A stretch of 54,937 nt of DNA, from contig NZ_QGKR01000179.1 in assembly GCF_003172955.1 (NCBI RefSeq), positions 1 to 54,937 of the forward strand, in the 5' to 3' direction. Shown here one piece after another: positions 25,779 to 35,129 of the stretch. Both the position numbers and the translations under genes were made by a program. Every line of letters begins with the position of its first letter. Position 1 is the stretch's first letter. The stretch comes from Micromonospora acroterricola. Its GTDB lineage: Bacteria; Actinomycetota; Actinomycetes; Mycobacteriales; Micromonosporaceae. A model generated the notes under the pieces. That model saw nothing but the letters and a program-made list of their open reading frames with translations, searched no databases and was not told the DNA's origin.

Positions 25779-26053
25779 CGGCGTCCCCTCCGGTTCTGTG
25801 GCGTACCCCCGACGGGGCACCCGGGCGCCCTCCGTCGCCTGGGCGAATGCCCCGCCCGGCGGCGGGAATGCGGAGGGGAGGGCACGTGTTGACAGTGCCG
25901 GACGAGGTGTGCGGCCCGATTACCGGGTCGGCTCAGGCCCATGGCACACTGGTCAATCGGCCACCGGTTCCGGTTCACGCCCGAGCCCGTCGCGCACGGC
26001 GCGACGGGCGGTGACGGCGACCCGGCGACCACCAACGAGAGGACCGAGGCGAG

Positions 26054-26278
26054 ATGAAGTCAGGCATCCACCCGGAGTACGTGACCACCGAGGTCAGCTG
26101 CTCCTGTGGCAACACGTTCGCGACCCGCAGCACCGCCAAGGGCGGGGCGATCCACGTCGAGACCTGCAGCGCATGCCACCCGTTCTACACCGGTAAGCAG
26201 CGCGTTCTCGACACCGCCGGCCGGGTCGCGAAGTTCCAGCAGAAGTACGCCAAGGTTCAGGCCAAGAAGGCCAAGTAG
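26054..26278 (+). CDS. rpmE: 50S ribosomal protein L31, zinc-binding type
   Basis: 74 aa. [14 protein letters not shown] and [15 protein letters not shown] supply the four Cys of the C+ (zinc) form and the family signature. The start has GAGGCGAG 3-10 nt upstream. The rpmE-prfA-prmC order is shared with M. tuberculosis and Streptomyces. Confidence 0.97.
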   Translation: MKSGIHPEYVTTEVSCSCGNTFATRSTAKGGAIHVETCSACHPFYTGKQRVLDTAGRVAKFQQKYAKVQAKKAK

Positions 26279-26410
26279 CTCCTTGTTCGGCGCCCGCGTC
26301 CGGTTTTCCGCCGGACGCGGGCGCCGTCCGCGTTCCGCCCTGTTTCGCCCGGCGACCGGCACTCCGTCCGGCCCGGCCGGTGCCGTACCCGTCGAAGGAG
26401 CATCCGCACC

Positions 26411-27499
26411 ATGAGCAGCGAGCGTCTGGCCGGCCTCCTCGACGAGTACGGGGAGCTGGAGAAGCGGCTCGCCGACCCGGCCATCCACGCCGACCAGGCC
26501 ACCGCACGGCGGGTCGGCCGCCGGTACGCCGAGCTGGTGCCGCTGCACAAGGCCGCCGGTGAGCTGGAGCAGGCGCGCTCCGACCTGGCCGCGGCCCGGG
26601 AGCTGGCCGCCGAGGACCCCTCCTTCGCCGCCGAGACCGAGGCGATCGCGGCGTCCCTGCCGGTCCTGGAGGAGCGCCTCGCCGAGCTGCTCATCCCGCG
26701 TGACCCGCACGACGCCAAGGACGTGATCGTCGAGATCAAGGCCGGTGAGGGCGGCGAGGAGTCGGCGCTGTTCGCCGGCGACCTGCTGCGGATGTACACC
26801 CGGTACGCCGAGCGCCACGGCTGGGTCACCGAGGTGATCGACGCGCAGGACTCCGACCTCGGCGGTGTGAAGGACGTCTCGCTGTCGATCAGGACCAAGG
26901 GTGTCCCGGAGGGCGGCAACGGCGTCTGGTCGCGGCTCAAGTGGGAGGGCGGCGTGCACCGGGTGCAGCGCGTCCCGGTCACCGAGTCGCAGGGCCGCAT
27001 CCACACCAGCGCCGCCGGGGTGCTGGTGCTGCCCGAGGCCGAGGACGTCGACGTCACCATCGACCAGAACGACCTGCGCATCGACGTGTTCCGCTCGTCC
27101 GGCCCGGGGGGCCAGTCGGTGAACACCACCGACTCGGCGGTGCGGATCACCCACCTTCCGACCGGCATCGTCGTCTCCTGCCAGAACGAGAAGTCCCAGT
27201 TGCAGAACCGGGAGCAGGCGATGCGGATCCTGCGGGCCCGGCTGCTCGCCGCCGCGCAGGAGCAGGCCGACGCCGCCGCCTCGGACGCCCGCAAGGCGCA
27301 GGTGCGCACGGTGGACCGCTCGGAGCGGATCCGCACCTACAACTACCCGCAGAACCGGATCACCGACCACCGGATCGGCTACACCGCGTACAACCTGGAT
27401 CTGGCGCTGGCGGGCGAGCTGGACGGGGTGCTGGACGCCCTGACCGAGGCGGACCGCGCCGCCCGCCTGGCCGGCGATACCGAGCTGACCCGCCGCTGA
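26411..27499 (+). CDS. prfA: Peptide chain release factor 1
   Basis: 362 aa. It recognises UAA/UAG and triggers peptidyl-tRNA hydrolysis. The codon-reading tripeptide Pro189-Val190-Thr191 ([10 protein letters not shown]) identifies RF1 rather than RF2, and GGQ at 233-235 ([10 protein letters not shown]) is the catalytic loop. AAGGAG lies 9 nt before ATG 26411. PrmC, which methylates the GGQ glutamine, is encoded nearby after one inserted gene. Confidence 0.97.
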   Translation: MSSERLAGLLDEYGELEKRLADPAIHADQATARRVGRRYAELVPLHKAAGELEQARSDLAAARELAAEDPSFAAETEAIAASLPVLEERLAELLIPRDPHDAKDVIVEIKAGEGGEESALFAGDLLRMYTRYAERHGWVTEVIDAQDSDLGGVKDVSLSIRTKGVPEGGNGVWSRLKWEGGVHRVQRVPVTESQGRIHTSAAGVLVLPEAEDVDVTIDQNDLRIDVFRSSGPGGQSVNTTDSAVRITHLPTGIVVSCQNEKSQLQNREQAMRILRARLLAAAQEQADAAASDARKAQVRTVDRSERIRTYNYPQNRITDHRIGYTAYNLDLALAGELDGVLDALTEADRAARLAGDTELTRR

Positions 27500-27546
27500 C
27501 GCGGCGCCGCCGGCGAACGGCGGACGCTGAGGCGGGGCGCGGGCGG

Positions 27547-29094
27547 TCAGCTCGCGCGCGGCCGGCTCTTGGCCCGCAGCATCTCCCGGTCGGCCTCCTC
27601 GAACGCGACGCTGAGCGCGTCGCGCAGCCCGCCTCCGCCGGAGACCTCGGCGAAGCCGATGCTCACCCCGACCGGCGTGCCGGGCACCAGCGACTCCCAG
27701 TCCTCGGCGTGGACCGCCGCCTCGATCCGACGGGCCACCTCGGCGGCCTCGGTCATGCCGGTGTCCGGAAGGACCACCACGAACTCGTCGCCGCCGTAGC
27801 GGGCCACGAAGTCGCCTCGGCGCATCACCCGGTTGATCACCCCGGCGATGCGTTGGAGCACCAGGTCACCGGAGTGGTGCCCGTGCCGGGTGTTGACCGC
27901 CTTGAAGCCGTCGAGGTCGCAGACACCGATCACCACCCGCTCGCCGCGGGTGACCACGGCGGTGATGTACCGCTCCAGCCGCCGCCGGTTGGGCAGCCCG
28001 GTGAGCGGGTCGGTCAGCGCCTCGCCCTCGAACCGGGCCGCCTCGCGGCGCATCTCCTCGTGGTCGATCCGGGCGGCGATGCCGTCGATGTAGACGTCGC
28101 GCAGCCGGTCGTTGCGCTGGGCGGCGAGCCGGAACGCCAGCCGGTCGGCCCGGTGCGCGGCCACGTGGTCCCCGGCCCGGGCCAGCGCGATGCTGCGCAG
28201 CCGGGCCGGCTCCGCCGCGCCGAGCGTCTCGGTGGACACCCGGATGGAGTCCAGTCGGGTGACCGCCTCGATGGGCCGCCCGGCGGCGACGGCCAGGCAG
28301 ACCTGCCCGAGTTGCCGCATGTCACGGGCGCGGGCGCTGTCGCCGCCGTGGCCGAGCAGCCGGGACGGCCCGGTGTCCCCGCCGGGCTCCACCCGGTCGC
28401 CGAGCGCGGCCTGCCGGGCCGCCGCGTAGCCGTACGCGGCGAGGCTGCTCGGGCGCAGCCGGCCGGCCCGCCCGGTGTGCACGAACCGGGCGAGGTCGGC
28501 GGCGACGTCCCGGAGCACCCGCAGGCAGCCGTCGCTGTCGCCGTTGTGGTCCAGCGCCACGGCGTTGCGCAGCCGGATGCCCGGCGCGGCGAACGTCTCC
28601 TCGGGGATGCCGGCGGTCACCCCGAGCTGCCGGGCACGTTCGATCGCACCGAGGGCGTACCCGTGGAAGCTGAGGTAGCTGTAGGCCATGGCGAGGTCGT
28701 GCCAGCCCCAGGCGGTGTCCCGGTCCGGGTCCTCCACGGCGCCCAGCGCCCGGGCGGCCTTCACGAGGTGGGTGACGCAGCGGTCCAGCGCTCCCTGGTG
28801 GTGCGCGGCGAGCGCGGCCAGCGCGTTGAGGTGCCCGTGCAGGTAGGGCTCGGCGAGGTCGCGGACGGCGGCCGACGCCTCCTCGATGGCGCGGGTGAAT
28901 TCCGCCGTCCGACCGAGATTGATCAGCGCGGAGAGTCGCTGCACCATCGCGTCCGCTCGCGCCGCCGGGTCCGTGGTCGTGCGGAGCACCCGCTCCAGCA
29001 GAGCGTACGACTCTGCGGAGCGACTTGCTTCCTGCAACGCCCGGGCGTGCGTGAGGGCGTCAACCTGGTCATCGACCCGGTCGAGCCAGCCCAC
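27547..29094 (-). CDS. TPR-type diguanylate cyclase (GGDEF)
   Basis: 515 aa. GTG 29094 is preferred because GGGAGG lies 6 nt upstream; longer readings enter prmC. Residues about 1-340 are helical repeats of TPR type (ALIDHNGD-like turns, repeated AL/AR pairs). The C-terminal domain has LTDPLTGLPNRRRLE and an intact RYGGDEFVVVLP active site, with an RxxD product-inhibition site (RRGD) five residues before it. No TM segments, so it is a cytosolic c-di-GMP synthase, possibly controlled by partners binding the repeats. It sits on the opposite strand between prfA and prmC. Confidence 0.88.
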   Translation of the reverse strand: MGWLDRVDDQVDALTHARALQEASRSAESYALLERVLRTTTDPAARADAMVQRLSALINLGRTAEFTRAIEEASAAVRDLAEPYLHGHLNALAALAAHHQGALDRCVTHLVKAARALGAVEDPDRDTAWGWHDLAMAYSYLSFHGYALGAIERARQLGVTAGIPEETFAAPGIRLRNAVALDHNGDSDGCLRVLRDVAADLARFVHTGRAGRLRPSSLAAYGYAAARQAALGDRVEPGGDTGPSRLLGHGGDSARARDMRQLGQVCLAVAAGRPIEAVTRLDSIRVSTETLGAAEPARLRSIALARAGDHVAAHRADRLAFRLAAQRNDRLRDVYIDGIAARIDHEEMRREAARFEGEALTDPLTGLPNRRRLERYITAVVTRGERVVIGVCDLDGFKAVNTRHGHHSGDLVLQRIAGVINRVMRRGDFVARYGGDEFVVVLPDTGMTEAAEVARRIEAAVHAEDWESLVPGTPVGVSIGFAEVSGGGGLRDALSVAFEEADREMLRAKSRPRAS

Positions 29095-29166
29095 TCGCGA
29101 CCTCCCGTCGTGTGCGCCTCGACGCACCCGTTCGTGGCGTCGCCCGCGACGCTTCATGATTATGGC

Positions 29167-30114
29167 GTGACCACTCTGCCGCAACACCCCCCCGAAGGGA
29201 CAGGGCGGCTCCGTCCGTCCGCCGCGGTGGCCCGGGCGGCCCGCTCGCTCGCCGCCGCCGGGGTGGACCCGGCCCGCGTGGAGGCCGAGCTGCTGGCGGC
29301 GTACGTGCTGGGTGTGCCCCGGGGGCGGCTGGCGCTCGCCGACGACCTGACCGACGACGACCTGGCCCGGCTCGACGAGCTGGTGCGCCGCCGCGCCGCC
29401 CGGGAGCCGTTGCAGCACCTGACCGGCCGGGCCGGCTTCCGGCACCTGGAGCTGGCGGTCGGCCCGGGTGTCTTCGTGCCCCGGCCGGAGACCGAGCTGT
29501 TGGCCGGTTGGGGCGTCGAGCAGGGCCGTGGCCGGCCCGACCCGCTGGTGGTGGATCTGTGCAGCGGCTCCGGCGCGATCGCGCTGGCGGTGGCCCAGGA
29601 GCTGCCGGGAGCGCGGGTGGTGGCGGTGGAGAGATCCCCGGCCGCGCTGGAGTGGCTGCGTCGCAACGCGGCGGAGCGGGCCGCGGCGGGGGACCAGCCG
29701 ATCGAGGTGGTCGAGGCCGACGTCACCTCGCCGGACCTGCTGGCCGACCTGGTCGGCCGGGTCGACGTGCTGCTCTGCAACCCGCCGTACGTGCCGGTGG
29801 ACGTGGTGGTGCCGCCGGAGGTGGCGGGGCACGACCCGGCGGAGGCGGTCTTCGGCGGTGCGGACGGTCTGGCGGTGATCCGGCCGGTCGTCACCCGGGC
29901 GGCGGCGCTGCTGCGCCCCGGCGGCGTGCTCGGGATCGAACACGACGACACGCACGGTGCGGCGGTGCCGGAGCTGCTCACCGAGGACGGTCGGTTCACC
30001 GCCGTCACGGAGTGTCCGGACCTCACCGGCCGCCCTCGCTACGCCACCGCGTCCCGACGGGCGGACGGCCAGCACGCCCCACTCGGCGCGGCGTGGCAGA
30101 CTGACTCCTCGTGA
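29167..30114 (+). CDS. prmC: Release factor glutamine N5-methyltransferase
   Basis: 315 aa. SAM-binding VVDLCSGSGAIALAVA and catalytic LLCNPPYVP are present, after the N-terminal helical release-factor-binding domain (EPLQHLTGRAGFRHLEL, FVPRPETELL). It methylates the GGQ glutamine of RF1/RF2. GTG 29167 has no Shine-Dalgarno; CATGAT lies 6 nt upstream, so the mRNA may be leaderless. Its stop overlaps the next start. Confidence 0.95.
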   Translation: MTTLPQHPPEGTGRLRPSAAVARAARSLAAAGVDPARVEAELLAAYVLGVPRGRLALADDLTDDDLARLDELVRRRAAREPLQHLTGRAGFRHLELAVGPGVFVPRPETELLAGWGVEQGRGRPDPLVVDLCSGSGAIALAVAQELPGARVVAVERSPAALEWLRRNAAERAAAGDQPIEVVEADVTSPDLLADLVGRVDVLLCNPPYVPVDVVVPPEVAGHDPAEAVFGGADGLAVIRPVVTRAAALLRPGGVLGIEHDDTHGAAVPELLTEDGRFTAVTECPDLTGRPRYATASRRADGQHAPLGAAWQTDSS

Positions 30115-30761
30115 TGCTCTACGACTGCCGGTCGCCCGCCGATCGGGACCGCGGCATCGCTGCGGCCATCGAGGCGGTCAAGAACGGCGAGCTGGTCGTC
30201 CTTCCGACGGACACCGTCTACGGAATCGGCGCGGACGCCTTCACCCCGTACGCGGTCAAGGCGCTGCTGGACGCGAAGGGCCGGGGCCGGCAGATGCCGC
30301 CACCGGTCCTGATCGGTTCGCGGCACACCCTGGACGGGTTGGTGTTCTCGCTGCCCACGGCCGCGCGGGACCTGGTCGAGGCGTTCTGGCCGGGTGCGCT
30401 GACCATCGTGGTCGAGCACTCGCCGAGCCTCCAGTGGGACCTCGGCGACAAGGCGGGCACGGTGGCGGTGCGGATGCCGCTGCACCCGGTGGCGCTGGAG
30501 GTGCTGCGCGAGACCGGCCCGATGGCGGTCTCCTCGGCCAACAAGACCGGCCAGCCCGCGGCGGTGACCGCGGAGGAGGCGCGCGACCAGCTCGGTTACT
30601 CGGTGCGGGCGTACCTGGAGGCCGGGCCCTGCCCCGACCCGGTGCCGAGCACGATCGTGGACCTGACGGGCGAGGTGCCGCAGCTGCTGCGCGCCGGCGC
30701 GATCCCCCTGGAGAAGCTGCGCGACGTGGTGCCGGATCTCGTTGACGGTCAGGGGGCCTGA
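30111..30761 (+). CDS. L-threonylcarbamoyladenylate synthase (Sua5/YrdC/YciO)
   Basis: 216 aa. The YrdC fold shows in VVLPTDTVYGIGADA, KGRGRQMPPPVLIG, FWPGALTIVV, VAVRMPLHP and MAVSSANKTGQPA. It makes the threonylcarbamoyl donor for tRNA t6A37. The protein is shorter than Sua5 and lacks the extra C-terminal domain, as in TsaC. GTG 30111 overlaps the prmC stop (GTGA); the adjacent ATG 30114 may be the true start. Rv1301 is the homologue in the same position. Confidence 0.93.
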   Translation: MMLYDCRSPADRDRGIAAAIEAVKNGELVVLPTDTVYGIGADAFTPYAVKALLDAKGRGRQMPPPVLIGSRHTLDGLVFSLPTAARDLVEAFWPGALTIVVEHSPSLQWDLGDKAGTVAVRMPLHPVALEVLRETGPMAVSSANKTGQPAAVTAEEARDQLGYSVRAYLEAGPCPDPVPSTIVDLTGEVPQLLRAGAIPLEKLRDVVPDLVDGQGA

Positions 30762-31373
30762 GTGCCCCCGTTCACCGTTCTGCACGTCTGCATGGGCAAC
30801 ATCTGCCGCTCGCCGATGGCCGAGCGGCTGCTCGCCCAGGCGGTGCGGGAGCGGCTGGCCCGGCGCGAGCAGGACCCGGCCCGGGCCGAGGAGCTGCTGC
30901 ACAGCCACAGCGCCGGCACGGGCGGGTGGCACGCGGGCGAGGAGATGAACCCGCCGGCGGCCCGGCAGGTCACCGGCCGTGGCGGGAACGTCGAGGGGTT
31001 TGCCGCGCGCAAGCTGCGCTCGGAGCACATCGACGCGGCCGACCTGGTCCTGACCGCGACGGCGGATCAGCAGGAGTACGTGGTGGCGCTGCGTCCGGAC
31101 GCGGCGGCCCGCACCTTCGTGCTGGGCGAGTTCGGTCGGCTGCTGGCCGCGGTGGACGCCGCCGCGCTGCCGCCGGGCGAGGCGACCCCGGAGGCGGTGT
31201 ACGCCCGGGGCATGGCCCTGGTGGCGGCGGCCCACGACGCCCGGCTGGGTGCCTCGGCGCTGCCCACGGACGACCTGGACGACCCGTGGGGCCGTGGCGA
31301 CCAGTGCTTCAGCCGCGTCGCCGACGAGATCGAGGAGACGGTCCACCCCCTGGCCAGCGCACTGCTGCCCTGA
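30762..31373 (+). CDS. Low-molecular-weight protein tyrosine/arginine phosphatase
   Basis: 203 aa, longer than the usual ~155. The active-site P-loop is CMGNICRS (Cys10, Arg16) and the general-acid region is DDPWG near residue 172. Residues about 40-70 and 125-160 contain inserts. GTG 30762 directly follows the upstream stop. The Streptomyces order prfA-hemK-sua5-phosphatase-glyA is preserved, apart from two inserted genes. Substrate unknown. Confidence 0.88.
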   Translation: MPPFTVLHVCMGNICRSPMAERLLAQAVRERLARREQDPARAEELLHSHSAGTGGWHAGEEMNPPAARQVTGRGGNVEGFAARKLRSEHIDAADLVLTATADQQEYVVALRPDAAARTFVLGEFGRLLAAVDAAALPPGEATPEAVYARGMALVAAAHDARLGASALPTDDLDDPWGRGDQCFSRVADEIEETVHPLASALLP

Positions 31374-31479
31374 GCGGCGTGCGAGTTTCCTCCGGGTTTG
31401 GGGAAAACCCGGGGCGAAAGGGGCGTTCCGGGTCATTCTGAACGGGTCCTAGCGTGACCGGCTCCTGCGGGGAGAGCTG

Positions 31480-33594
31480 ATGATCCGGGCCCATCTCGAC
31501 AAACTGCTGACCGTGGTGATCGCCGGCGTGCTGGCCGGGTTGGTGCTGGCGGCGGCCGCCCTGCCCGTGGCCCTGGTCTTCGGGATCGGCTTCACCGCCC
31601 TCTCCACGCCCTACTCGGAGCTGCCGAACACGCTCCGCGCGCCGCCCACCGCCCAGCGCTCCAACCTCTACGCCAACGACGGCACCACGCTGATCACCTC
31701 CTTCTACCAGGAGGACCGGGTGGACGTGCCGCTGCACGAGGTCGCGCCGGTGATGCGCCAGGCCATCGTGGCCGCCGAGGACGTCCGGTTCTTCCAGCAC
31801 AGCGGCGTGGACCTGCGCGGTGTGGTGCGGGCGTTCACCGTGAACAAGCGCGACGGCCAGACCCGGCAGGGCGCCTCCACGCTGACCATGCAGTACGTCC
31901 GCAACGTGCTCAGCAGCGACCCGCGGCTGACCGAACGGCAGCGCCAGGCCGCCACCGAGGTCACCACCGCCCGCAAGATCCAGGAGATGCGGTACGCGCT
32001 GGCGCTGGAGCGGGAGCTGAGCAAGGACGAGATCCTCACCCGCTACCTCAACATCGCCTACTTCGGCGCGGGGGCGTACGGCATCGCGGCGGCCAGCAAG
32101 CGCTACTTCTCCCGGTCACCGGCCGAGCTGACCCTGGCCCAGGCCGCGCTGCTGGCCGGGCTGGTCCGGTCACCGGACACCGACGACCCGATCAACGGCG
32201 ACGCCGACAGTGCCCTGCGCCGGCGGGCGTACGTGCTGGAGCAACTCGTGGAGTCGAGCCAGGTGTCGGCGGACGCGGCGGCGGCGGCCGGCGCCGAGCC
32301 GCTGGAGCTGAAGCCCAGCGCGACCCCGAACGACTGCACGGCCGTGCCGGACGGGCACAACGACTGGGGCTTCTTCTGCGACTGGTTCACCCGGTGGTGG
32401 AGCAGCCAGCCGGCGTTCGGGTCGAACGCCGACGAGCGGCAGCGCACGCTGCGCCGGGGCGGGTTCTCCATCGTCTCCTCGCTCGACCCGGGGGTGCAGC
32501 GGGCCACCACCGAGCAGGTGCTGCGGATCTACCAGCCGACCGACGCCCGTGCGCTGCCGACCGCGGTGGTCCAGCCCGGCACCGGTCGGGTCCTGGCGAT
32601 GGCGGTGAACCGCAACTACAGCGTGAAGGACAACCCGGTCGGCCGGAAGAACCACCCGAACACGGTGAACCAGCTGGTGGCCGGCGGTGGGGCGATCGAG
32701 GGGTACCAGGGCGGGTCGACGTTCAAGCTCTTCACCATGCTGGCCGCGCTGGAGTCCGGCCTGCCGCTGTCGACCGACTTCGTCGCGCCGACCCGGCTGC
32801 TCACGCACTTCCCGGTCACCGGGGAGGCGAGCTGTGACGGCCACTGGTGCCCGGCGAACTCCAACCCCTCGGCCATGGACGGCCCCCGCACCATGTGGAC
32901 GGCGTTCGGGCGTTCGGTGAACACGTACTTCGCCTGGCTCACCGAGCGGGTCGGCGCCGACCGGGTGGTCGAGATGGCCGAGCGGCTCGGCATCGTGCTG
33001 CGCGCCGACTCCGACGCCCGGCTCGCCCGGTACGGGGCGAAGAACTGGGGCCCGTTCACCCTGGGCGTGGCCGCGACGACCCCGCTCGACCTGGCCACGG
33101 CGTACGCCACGGTGGCGGCCGAGGGGACCTGGTGCGCGCCGCTGCCGGTGGTCTCGATCACCGACTCGGCGGGTCGTCCGGTCGACGCCGCCAAGCCGGA
33201 CTGCCGGCAGGTGGTCGACACGGACGTGGCCCGGGCGGCCGCCGACGCGGCCCGCTGCCCGGTCGGCGACCAGTCGATGTACGGGCGTTGCGACGGCGCC
33301 ACCGCGCCCGGACTGCGGGCCAAGCTCGGCCGCCCGGTGGCCGGCAAGACCGGCAGCTCGGAGCGGTACGAGACGGAGACCGTGGTGGCGTTCACCCCGC
33401 AGCTGGCGGTCGCCTCGATGGCGGCGAACCCGGACGACCCGCGCGACGCCGTCGGTCAGGCGGTGCAGGCCCGGATGGTGGACGCGGTCGGCGAGGTGCT
33501 CGCCGTCGCCCTGCGCGACCAGCCGGTGCAGGACTTCGTCCCGCCCAGCGAGCGAACCGCCTTCCAGGTCACCGGCACCCGCACCACCAACTGA
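31480..33594 (+). CDS. Class A penicillin-binding protein without PASTA domain
   Basis: 704 aa. TM helix at about 10-35; GT51 domain (IVAAEDVRFFQHSGVD, QGASTLTMQYVRN); transpeptidase with S413-TFK, GRSVNTYF and AGKTGSSERY. It is a close paralogue of the PonA2-like protein in this window (shared NxNDWGFFCDWFxRWW-type region) but ends without a PASTA domain. GGGGAGAG precedes ATG 31480. It lies between the phosphatase and glyA in a block where Streptomyces has no PBP gene, so it may be a lineage-specific duplication. Confidence 0.92.
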   Translation: MIRAHLDKLLTVVIAGVLAGLVLAAAALPVALVFGIGFTALSTPYSELPNTLRAPPTAQRSNLYANDGTTLITSFYQEDRVDVPLHEVAPVMRQAIVAAEDVRFFQHSGVDLRGVVRAFTVNKRDGQTRQGASTLTMQYVRNVLSSDPRLTERQRQAATEVTTARKIQEMRYALALERELSKDEILTRYLNIAYFGAGAYGIAAASKRYFSRSPAELTLAQAALLAGLVRSPDTDDPINGDADSALRRRAYVLEQLVESSQVSADAAAAAGAEPLELKPSATPNDCTAVPDGHNDWGFFCDWFTRWWSSQPAFGSNADERQRTLRRGGFSIVSSLDPGVQRATTEQVLRIYQPTDARALPTAVVQPGTGRVLAMAVNRNYSVKDNPVGRKNHPNTVNQLVAGGGAIEGYQGGSTFKLFTMLAALESGLPLSTDFVAPTRLLTHFPVTGEASCDGHWCPANSNPSAMDGPRTMWTAFGRSVNTYFAWLTERVGADRVVEMAERLGIVLRADSDARLARYGAKNWGPFTLGVAATTPLDLATAYATVAAEGTWCAPLPVVSITDSAGRPVDAAKPDCRQVVDTDVARAAADAARCPVGDQSMYGRCDGATAPGLRAKLGRPVAGKTGSSERYETETVVAFTPQLAVASMAANPDDPRDAVGQAVQARMVDAVGEVLAVALRDQPVQDFVPPSERTAFQVTGTRTTN

Positions 33595-33630
33595 CCCCCG
33601 ACCTCCCGGCGCGGGTGCCCCGGGGGTGGG

Positions 33631-35094
33631 TCAGGGGAGCTGCTCGGCGTTGCGGGCGATGTTGCGGGCCATGCCACCGAAGACCACGGCGTGGAACGGG
33701 GCGACCGACCCCCAGTAGGCGTGCCCGGCGAGCCCGCGTGGCAGGAAGACCGCGCGCTGGTGGTAGCGGCTGCCCCCGCCGTCGGCCGGCAGCACCCGCA
33801 TCTCCAGCCAGGCCCGGCCGGGCAGCCGCATCTCGGCGCGGAGCCGCAGCAGCTCGCCCGGAACGATCTCCTCCACCCGCCAGAAGTCCAGGGCCTCACC
33901 GACCTGGAGGCGGTGCGGGTCGCGCCGGCCCCGGCGCAGCCCGACCCCGCCGACGAGCCGGTCCAGCCAGCCCCGGATGGACCAGGCGAGGGGGAACGAG
34001 TACCAGCCGTGCTCGCCGCCGACGCCCTCGATGACCCGCCAGAGCGAGGCCGGTGGCGCGTCCACCATCCGTTCCCGGACGTCGGTGTAGGCCGTGCCGC
34101 CGGACCACTTCGGGTCGGTGGGCAGCGGCTCGGCGGGTGCGTCCGGGCCGCTCGCGGTGGACCAGCGGGTCTCCACCTGCGCGTCGCGCACCTTCGCCAG
34201 CGCCAGCGCCACCGCCTGATCGAAGCCGGTCAGCCCACCCGGCGGGTCGGGCACGTACCGGGCGATGTCGTGTTCCTGCGCGATCGCCTCCTGGATCAGG
34301 CTCTCGACCAGCGGTCGGGCGATGGCGTTCGGCACGGGGGTGACCAGGCCGACCCAGTGCGAGGAGAGCGACGGTGTGAGCGGGCGGACCGGCACGATGA
34401 CGCGCCGACGCAGGCCGGCCACCCGGGCGTAGCGCTGCATCATGTCCTGGAAGCTGAGCACGTCCGGGCCGCCGATGTCGAAGCCGCGGTTGACCTCCGG
34501 CGGCAGAGCGACGCAACCGGCCAGGTAGCCCAGCACGTCGCGGACCGCGATCGGCTGGATGCGGTTGCGGACCCAGCGCGGGGTGACCATGGCGGGCAGC
34601 CGTTCGGTCAGGTACCGCAGCATCTCGAACGAGGCCGAGCCCGAACCGATGATCACCGCGGCGCGGAGCACGGCCGTGGGCACACCGCTGGCCAGCAGGA
34701 TCCGGCCCACCTCGGCCCGGGACCGCAGGTGCGGGGAGGGTGTCTCCTCGCCGGCCGCCGGCTCCGGGCCGCCCAGGTAGACGATCCGGCGTACGCCGGC
34801 CGCCCGGGCCGCCGTCGCGAAGTTGGTCGCCGCCGCCCGGTCGGCCGCCTCGAAGTCGGGCCGGCCCAGCGAGTGCACCAGGAAGTAGGCGACGTCGACG
34901 TCGCCGAACGCGGCGGGCAGCGTCGCCGGCCGGCTCAGGTCCCCCTCGACGATCTCCGCAGCCGACGCCCAGGGCACGTCACGGAGCCGCACCGCCTTGC
35001 GGGCCAGGCAGCGCACGGTGTGCCCCTCGGTGAGCAGCAGCGGCACCAGCCGCCCCCCGATGTATCCCGTGGCTCCGGTGACGAGGCATCTCAC
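33631..35094 (-). CDS. SDR-type NAD(P)-binding protein with DUF2867 domain
   Basis: 487 aa. Rossmann start [14 protein letters not shown] (GxxGxxG), extended/atypical SDR part to about residue 280 ([19 protein letters not shown]), then DUF2867 from about 320 ([14 protein letters not shown], [35 protein letters not shown]). The tail domain resembles START/polyketide-cyclase-like folds. Substrate unknown. Its start is 35 nt from glyA, divergently. Confidence 0.88.
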   Translation of the reverse strand: MRCLVTGATGYIGGRLVPLLLTEGHTVRCLARKAVRLRDVPWASAAEIVEGDLSRPATLPAAFGDVDVAYFLVHSLGRPDFEAADRAAATNFATAARAAGVRRIVYLGGPEPAAGEETPSPHLRSRAEVGRILLASGVPTAVLRAAVIIGSGSASFEMLRYLTERLPAMVTPRWVRNRIQPIAVRDVLGYLAGCVALPPEVNRGFDIGGPDVLSFQDMMQRYARVAGLRRRVIVPVRPLTPSLSSHWVGLVTPVPNAIARPLVESLIQEAIAQEHDIARYVPDPPGGLTGFDQAVALALAKVRDAQVETRWSTASGPDAPAEPLPTDPKWSGGTAYTDVRERMVDAPPASLWRVIEGVGGEHGWYSFPLAWSIRGWLDRLVGGVGLRRGRRDPHRLQVGEALDFWRVEEIVPGELLRLRAEMRLPGRAWLEMRVLPADGGGSRYHQRAVFLPRGLAGHAYWGSVAPFHAVVFGGMARNIARNAEQLP

Positions 35095-35115
35095 GGTTCC
35101 CAGTGTGCTGCCCCC

Positions 35116-35121
35116 TAGACT
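35116..35121 (+). promoter_or_regulatory. -10 element for leaderless glyA
   Basis: TAGACT with 8 nt to GTG 35130; no Shine-Dalgarno. The same hexamer occurs before atpC and the ethylmalonyl-CoA mutase gene. Confidence 0.5.
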
Positions 35122-35129
35122 CGTTCGCT

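Noticed and set aside
25889..25894. TTGACA -35 upstream of rpmE
   Set aside because: No acceptable -10 at 16-19 bp spacing; downstream sequence is GC-only.
26941..29166. Plus-strand ORF of 1057 aa running from within prfA to prmC
   Set aside because: Only its last 315 codons (prmC) are real; the first part is out of frame in prfA and antisense to the GGDEF gene.
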